Shown in pieces: positions 57,770-64,000 of a stretch of DNA of 64,000 nt. Below the pieces are notes generated by a model. It had not been told where the DNA came from. It did not search any database and saw nothing but the letters and a program-made list of their open reading frames with translations. How positions within the stretch are numbered: position 1 is the first letter of the stretch; each line of letters opens with the position of its first letter. Made by a program: the position numbers and the translations under genes. Source of the DNA: Trachythela sp. YZ-2020 (Eukaryota > Cnidaria > Anthozoa > Malacalcyonacea > Clavulariidae); NCBI GenBank assembly GCA_016169945.1, contig JADLSH010000379.1, positions 4,026,001 through 4,090,000 of the forward strand. The letters are read 5' to 3'.

Positions 57770-58435
57770 CTAAGCATGACCCGTTGTTAAGTTTCTATTA
57801 ATGAATAATGTTCTTATTTGTATTTTGTTCTTGACTATGTATTACTATTAGCCAGCCTCAAGACAAGTCAAGTATTCTGAAGAATGCCTGAAAGTCAGAT
57901 GAATATTTCTTGACTATATTTAGGGGTATCGGCTGGCCCGCTCCATCAAAACCTACCAACAAAGGTCTTTCTTTTGTTGTTAACATTGATTTCAGATATA
58001 ACAACTCACTGCCAATTGCTCTTGGTTTTTTGAAGAACGCAAGGGATGGTTCGATCTCCGTTAGTATTTTTGGGATTGTGTCAATTTTCTATAAAGAAAA
58101 AAGCTTCAGAGTTTAGCTAGTTACAAATAAGCTACAAATTTTATGCAAACATTGGTCAAGTTATATATGGAAATAATAGGCCCTTTGTGCAACACTTAGA
58201 ATAACTTTAGTGCCATCCACGTACTCTCAGATCAGTGCATCCACCTAGCCTAGTTCCTGGCACTGGCTCCTGGCCTTTCACTTCCGAAATATTTGGCGCG
58301 CTGGAGAAGCCTGGGGAGTGGCTGGAAGCGAGAAGGCTTAGTACAATTCGCAAATTTTCCCTTCTAGTTCTAGGAACCATCCAACAATCGCAGGACTTTC
58401 AGAATCATTTTAAGTAAGCGGGCTGTTGTGAGAAA
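57770..58435. other. No gene recognised
   Basis: Short ORFs at 57910-58116 and 58235-58417 lack domains. The region contains tggcactggctcctggcc-like motifs of a dispersed repeat. Confidence 0.4.
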
Positions 58436-58439
58436 GTAG

Positions 58440-58740
58440 GCGGATGAAGGAATATCAAGATTTTGTTGGCATCTCACTCGATTGAATAATAATTGAAGGA
58501 TTTTGTAGATGGAAAATTATTGAGTGTAAATTATATACATTTATTAGACCTAACCAGGAACAGCTGCGAAAAATGCAACTATAGGTCCCTGGCAGGAATC
58601 GAACCTGCGGCCCTGCGATTCCGGTGCAACGCTCTAACCAACTGAGCTACAGAGTCCAGCTGTCGAGCTCCAACCACAAGTTCGAGTTACACTAAATAAT
58701 TTTCCATCTACAAAACCCCGGACGAAGGAATAATTTTACT
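58440..58740 (-). mobile_element. tRNA-derived SINE, best-preserved copy
   Basis: 58584-58657 (minus) folds as a tRNA: acceptor gactctg/cagggac, D-arm gctcagttggttagagc, T-arm gcaggttcgattcctgc. The anticodon loop lacks U33, and the unit is flanked by the family body and catctacaaa inverted ends, so it is a SINE head, not a gene. Confidence 0.75.
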
Positions 58741-58749
58741 AGTCTGAAA

Positions 58750-59710
58750 TATGGGATAAGTTTTAACAACATTAATATTTTTGTTTTTAGATAATAGTTA
58801 ATGTTAAAAATCACTTCCATATTATATGTTTGTTCTATATATACTATATATACTTTTGCCAATGGTTAAATGTTTCAAATGCAATGAAAATTGAAAAATA
58901 CAGATTTAAAAGTACATGTAGAGAAACACTGTTCCCCATGAGTGACTACTCATTGTTTTGACATCTTTGTGACGTTGATAACTTTACAATAAGCTTCGGA
59001 TCTTTAGGATCAAACTATCTGAAAAATGCAACAAGAACGTCGACGAAGGGCATTCGCTCGAAACGTCGAAGTTCTTGTTGAATTTATCTGGTAGTTTGAA
59101 CCTCAAGACCCGAAGCTTATTGTAAAGACACTACCTACACCGGCACCACACGTTATTGATAACTTTACCTTTCCAATTAGGATATACTCGTTCGTATCTC
59201 GAACTTGATGTGTATATAAAACACATATTTTCTTTGTTATTTGCGTGCATTTTTCGTTTTCAAATATAACTACTTGACGAAATTCCTCATCTACTGTATG
59301 ATGTGTCATCCACAATGCTAGGAGAAACCAAAAATAGGCATTTTACACTTCTGAAGATTGGCATGACGCGTACCGAGGCGCTCTTTAAATTTTTAGTGTT
59401 TCGGATGGGGTACTTATTTGAGTGCGGCGCTTATTTGAGGGTAGCGCCTATTTGAGGGTGGCACTCTTAAAGATAGTCACCGGAAAGAGAGAGACGTCAG
59501 GCTTGTTGTGCAGGAAAAGTTCTCCGCAACGGAAATGCGCATTTCAAAAAAAACACTGTAATACCGGAGAAAAATTTCCGAGGTTGACTAAAAATTGAGA
59601 TGTACTGTTGTTGCTTTTTAGGTATGCGTCTTGAACAATTCTCTCTGACGGTGCTTGAATGGATTAAGCGCCGCGTTGTTGCGAATAAGTGCGGCCCGTT
59701 AATGAGAGGC
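58750..59710. other. No gene recognised
   Basis: Dispersed motif cgaagggcattcgctcgaaacg (59042) recurs near 36776, linked to cgtcgaagttcttgtt. Tandem gcgcttatttgag-type motifs at 59420-59470. No coding signal. Confidence 0.4.
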
Positions 59711-59716
59711 GCCGGT

Positions 59717-60036
59717 TACACACGTAAAAATCTCACATCTTGTCAACAAGATGTATTCGCAACAGGCTTGTAGCAAGTTTATCAAGTTGCTACAAGTTTG
59801 GCACTCATAACTTGTTAACAAGTTGTTGAATTGCAGGACGATAACAAATTGTTGGAACAACTTGTACCAAGTCTGTTGAGTCAACAATCTTGTAGCAAGG
59901 CGTCAACAAGCCATCGATAACTTGTCAACAGGCTGGGACCAGGCAGTGCGAACACATCCTGATAACAAGTTGTTGAAACAGCATTGGTACAAGTCTGCTG
60001 CACGTTTGTTACAACGTGTGCGTTTTTAGGTGTGTA
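59717..60036. mobile_element. Complete MITE, ACACGTAAAAA family
   Basis: TIR-like ends tacacacgtaaaaatctcac and complement of gcgtttttaggtgtgta. The interior is full of caacaagttgt motifs. Confidence 0.8.
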
Positions 60037-60530
60037 GTAAGCAAATTAAAACATATATATGTATAAGTGTGTATGATTAAGAGAACCTAAAATTTTTTTG
60101 TAGCACGCGCTCAAAACTGGAATATGACTGAATTGATACGTTTCTCAATCGAAAAAAAACCACATAAAAAGTATGTTGAGGGCACAATGTATAAATTAAT
60201 GCAAAAAAGAGAGATTTTGGATGGCACGCTAAAAAGAAAATTACTTTTGAACTATTGTTGTTTCATTACGAATTTTTTTATTGTTTGATGTTTCTCAACC
60301 ACGAGATAGCATAAACAATAATGCAAAAACAAATATCTCTGCTCCTAAATTTTTACCATGTACGTGGATCATGTCGAGCTCCAGTCGTAGTGACTGTCAA
60401 TCCTTCATCACCATCCAACACCAGCTTCAGGAACCCGCCTTCATTCCCGGGTTATTAAACTATTTTCTCCCTCTGATAAGTGATCGTGCTTAGTGAAACC
60501 CACCTATTAAAGTGTTTACTTACCTCAAAA

Positions 60531-60860
60531 GCAATTGCACCCGCGACATCTTTCGTGCCCTTTGATACCGCGCCTTTGGCTTGATGTTGACCACGTTATC
60601 ATCGGTTTCATTGCCCTTCGTGTTGGTGTTGTCATTGGAAGGCACGATATCACGTTTTACATTTCCTGCGCCCCTAGGTCCTCGGCGACCTCGCTATTGG
60701 TATTGTAAGAATTCTGTTCTGGGTTTGACAATGTGTCTTCATTGATAATATTTTGTCCATCATTTATCAATGAACTATCATCAAGCAAAGCCTCGGATAT
60801 TGGCCTGTTGTCTTCATCACTCGTTCCTTCCAATATCTGAAAAATATCAGGTGACGTCAT
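60531..60860 (-). CDS. Unrecognised putative exon(s)
   Basis: From 60860 the minus strand reads MTSPDIFQILEGTSDEDNRP, then an acidic segment, to a stop at 60657. A second open segment, in another frame, reads RGRRGPRGAGNVKRDI to RKMSRVQLLLR and ends at a GTAAGT donor at 60526. An acceptor-like TTTTTCAG lies at ~60838. They may be neighbouring exons or a decayed gene; no family recognised. Confidence 0.2.
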
Positions 60861-61134
60861 TCTTTCCTAGAATCCAAGAAAGCAAGACAAGAAATGGTCA
60901 AAAATCAAACATATAGCTAGCTTTATAGACCTTGATAGGATGTAATTTCATAGGATGTGAACTTTCATTTTCTATTTTTAATTACAGTTTGAAGTTTCAC
61001 TTTCAGTATTATGTCTATTATAAGATAAAATCTTGATTGAAATCTTCAATTAGTGGCTGCCATACTGTTAGCGTCACTTTACAGAACACAAGGAATGTGC
61101 AACACACAGTCTAAATTACTTGTACTTTAAAAAC

Positions 61135-61434
61135 CTAAACTGGCATGTTGGAATTGCAGCGGGGCTTAAAGCAGTTTTGGTTATCAGAAACAATTATTGC
61201 AAATAACGGATGTTTTGGCATTTTCTGAGCACTGACTATATCGTGATAGCCTGCGCTTTCTAGACTCTTTGGATGAAAGTTTTGAGTGCCTTGCACGAAG
61301 CAGCAGCCTAAATTGTTTGAATATTCGTTGGAAAAGTCTCTTGCGATTTTTTGAACAAGTTTCAGGAGGTAATGATAGACTTTTGGCTTAAAACAGGGTT
61401 CGTACAGCCACAGATCAAGAAGAATAAAATCCAA
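61135..61434 (-). other. Unrecognised ORF
   Basis: 99 codons, with no recognised domain (LLKLVQKIARDFSNEY, SAQKMPKHPLFAIIV). Possibly a decayed mobile-element fragment. Not supported by splice sites or a duplicate. Confidence 0.15.
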
Positions 61435-61439
61435 CTTTC

Positions 61440-61765
61440 CTGGCCATCTATCAAAAAATTCAAGGACTATTTAGGGCTGAAAAGAAGGCGAAGAATGACT
61501 TAGTTCGAAGGGTGTTACGATATTCGCATAACAAAACCCTTTGTTTTGTGCTAAAAGCTCAGTCCGTTTAGATGGGATATATCAAACATTGTTAATGAAA
61601 ATGCGGGGAATCAAGCCTCAGCGACTCAAGAACAAGAAACCTTTTCTAGGGAAGGACCCCCAGACTCCCTACAGGTTTGCACACCTCCAATTTACCACTT
61701 CCTTGTTAGGTCCCTTTTCCTTGATGCCCCCCTCCCCCCACTGACGAATTCTTAAAAAAGCAAGT
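61440..61765. mobile_element. Copy of the CAGGGCCTTTTTTAA family
   Basis: Shares cataacaaaaccctttgtt, gctcagtccgtttagatggg, ggatatatcaaacattg, aggtcccttttcc and the right end gaattcttaaaaaag with 53676-54026. Confidence 0.65.
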
Positions 61766-62346
61766 CAATATATAATTTATTCATGAATACTCGACTTAAT
61801 TGCTGGCTGGAGTATGCAGTCGCCGAGTGCCCTCTAGGTTTACATATGGAATTAAGTGAAATTGTCAAAGTGTACGACTAATTACATTGAAATGTATATT
61901 GAGAATTTATTTAAATATTTACCTGCAGACTTACTTCCTCAAAAACTTTTCGAAACACCAGGTGACATTGACGGGTTAGGATTAAACGTGGATACGGACG
62001 GACTGATGGCACACGGACGAATGGCTTATGTTGTCATGAAACGTTATTTCGAAGTCATGAGATGTTAGGTTAATAAAACGCTTTTCGTGCCTTTAAAAGT
62101 CATATTCGAGTTTTATCCTTTTAGATACAGGTACTGTATTTCAATTAAGGTTGTCACAAGCAATAATCAAATGTATTAATCAATAATCATTTGACTCAAA
62201 TGGTGTTGAGAATACAAACGGTATTATTTAACACGTTTATGAGTGAACTTTATCGAAATAAAAGCTCGAATAATGCAGGATATCCGTACAATATTTAAAA
62301 AGACTTACCCTGTTTCCTGATTCAAATGATATTGATATATAGCAGG

Positions 62347-63244
62347 TCAAGTCAAGTCAATAATTTCTGTAAATTGGGGAATCATTTCCACAGCGTAAAA
62401 TGTTATCAAACCACTTCCAATACTTACCAAAAATACTCCTTCGACTCTTGCCATGTTCAAAATAGTGCAGAAAAGTAAAACGGGAGTCAATGATATTGGA
62501 CGCAAATGGTCATTTATATCTGTTATCGGTTTCTTTTTGGGAATGGATATGATGTCAGCATCCTTCCAGTGTTGCGGGACATGACAGTCACGGTAAGAGG
62601 AGTTCAAAATTTCACTGACCGGAAACGCAAGAAGATCCGCATTCTCCTTTAAAACCCATGTCGGTATACCGTCGGGGCCGTGAGCTTTCTTGGGGTTTAG
62701 CGTCGAGAGTTTTTCAAATACGTCCCCTATAGTGACCGTGATAGTGTGTTCTTCGTTTGTTATACCAGAAAGCAACTCGCGATAACATTCGGGAGACAAG
62801 GTTGTAAATTCAGCCAATGGAGACAAAAAGGTGTCATTAATCTCCTTCGCTAGGTCAATCTTTTCAGATTCGGTATGATGGTCACTAGGTCTTAATGCTT
62901 TGAGAATTTCGTCACTATTTCTACCCACAGATTGCATTACACTAAGTTTCCTTACTTCGCTCCACCAGGAAGATGCATTGCTTAAGATGTTGAACACTAT
63001 TCTCGTAGTATTTTGCCCGACAGATTTTCCTTTTGCGGTTTACTTTATTTCTAAGCAATTTAAATAGGGAGATATTCCCTTGGTTCAGAGCTTCCTGGCG
63101 TTTCTTAATCATCGTAGATAATTTTGAGGTCATCCAGGGTGGCTCGGTACTCCGAACTACACTAGTGCGTAATGGAATAATGTAGTCCAGGCCGGTTGTT
63201 ACAATGGTTTCTAAGAGAGATATTTTTTCGGCACAGGAAGACAC
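62347..63244 (-). pseudogene. LINE RT N-terminal half, broken
   Basis: The linker is rich in Lys/Arg (TSKLSTMIKKRQEALN). RT blocks: LNPKKAHGPDGIPTWVLKEN, PQHWKDADIISIPKKKP, INDHLRPISLTPV. This spacing and wording are typical of CR1-like LINEs of marine invertebrates. A frameshift joins 63244 and 62997. Confidence 0.85.
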
Positions 63245-63537
63245 AAATTCGGACTATCCAAGAGTTCCAAGTACTTCCGAAATGCAAGGCGAAAGCTTGG
63301 TCGCAAGTCTCTTTTCTTTGCTACGATTTTCCGTACCTTCGGAAGCAAGCTTCGATCATTCGGTTTCATTACAACACTCATGTGGTCAGAGAGACCAAAT
63401 GGCGCATACTTGAAGGTTGATAGTAGAATTCCTGAAGATTTGTCAGGACAAGATCAAGGGTATTTCTGCCTCTCGTAGGGAAATTAACAAGTTGGCGTAA
63501 TTTATAGTTATAAATTCATCTTGAAAAGTTATCTGTG

Positions 63538-63955
63538 CTAGGGGGGGTGATAAACAGTACCGATAACTAAGTTATTGAATCCCCTTGGTAGTCTGGACAT
63601 GCGTAGATTAATCCACAGTACTTCAAACTGATCATTAATGAGGTCATTTATTATCTCGTAATTTATCGCGTCTTTGATGTAAATACAGACACCGCCGTGT
63701 TGACCGTTAGTTCTGTCTCTACGGATAAGATGGTAACCTTGGATATTAATTACAGTATCTTGGATATGACTCTGTAACCAAGTCTCAACAAAACTAACAA
63801 ACTGAAAATTGCCACGTCGAACGACGTCTCTCACCTCGTCAATTTTCGGCGCAAGAGACATTACATTGGACAGCAAAAAATTAGTGTGTATAGTATAGTT
63901 TTTGCCTTTAAAAGTCAACATGGATAAGGTTCCTCGCTTCCATATCATGCGAGGC

Positions 63956-63957
<2 letters not shown>
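63538..63957 (-). pseudogene. LINE endonuclease fragment
   Basis: Reads LLSNVMSLAPKIDEVRDVV, FVSFVETWLQSHI, RDRTNGQHGGVCIYIKD and LVIGTVYHPP: consecutive APE-endonuclease motifs (N-x-x-S-L, E-T-W, GG-V, Y-x-P-P). Frame lost at 63538 in a G-run. Confidence 0.85.
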
Positions 63958-63990
<33 letters not shown>

Positions 63991-64000
63991 CAACCAACCA
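63957..64000. repeat. (CTAA)n microsatellite
   Basis: Eight units of ctaa followed by ccaa units up to the window edge, immediately upstream of the LINE. Confidence 0.95.

Larger units (their letters stand above)
62347..63957 (-). mobile_element. Second LINE, minus strand, 5' part, broken
   Basis: Endonuclease (63538-63957) then linker (62942-63244) then the first half of RT (62347-62997). The 3' half of RT is absent; sequence after the LRPISLTPV motif diverges, so the element is truncated or rearranged. Confidence 0.85.

Noticed and set aside
61135..61434. Resemblance of LVQKIARDF to histone H3 LVREIAQDF
   Set aside because: Similarity stops after ~10 residues and no other H3 block follows; likely chance.

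Overview
The window is non-coding-rich animal DNA: spliced phase-1 extracellular modules, dense inverted-repeat DNA transposons, LINEs, tRNA-derived SINEs and minisatellites. It looks invertebrate, most likely cnidarian. That assignment is an inference from the domain types, the LINE and transposase flavours and the TTAGGG-like telomeric motif; no marker here fixes the species. The ORFs are short because real coding sequence sits in exons of 90-423 bp.

Positions 356-43762 (minus strand) carry one very large, partial, modular extracellular gene. I reconstructed 24 exons by hand. Every exon has AG/GT borders, and all 24 join in one open frame of 3981 nt (1327 codons). Read 5' to 3' (right to left) the order is: six EGF-like exons, two discoidin (F5/8 type C) domains, one EGF, one discoidin, one EGF, two discoidin domains, four EGF-like exons of which the first three to five residues separate C1 and C2 unusually closely, a Pro/Thr-rich linker plus EGF, and a last EGF. 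All modules are bounded by phase-1 introns. Neither the signal-peptide exon nor the 3' end is in view. The organisation points to a secreted or cell-surface adhesion protein.

The introns hold most of the unusual DNA: a 6.3-kb minisatellite with a 17-bp unit (1399-7690), a second, sequence-related 17-bp array (14238-15030), a third 17-bp array of different sequence (36080-36330), a degenerate telomere-like array (31076-31523), a perfect CAA tract (38755-38972), and many nested TIR elements. Several TIR families can be assigned from target-site duplications: TA (mariner/pogo), TTAA (Kolobok/piggyBac type), CWG or TTA (PIF/Harbinger type) and 8 bp (hAT type).

From 43763 to 50670 I see no convincing gene, only transposon remnants. 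A degenerate non-LTR retrotransposon lies on the plus strand at 50678-56826, interrupted by two MITEs whose removal restores its reading frame. From 56830 to 62340 there are further MITEs, a tRNA-derived SINE and two unrecognised ORFs. A second broken LINE lies on the minus strand at 62347-63957, followed by a CTAA microsatellite at the window edge.

There is no evidence for prokaryotic features, CRISPR arrays, operons or viral genes.
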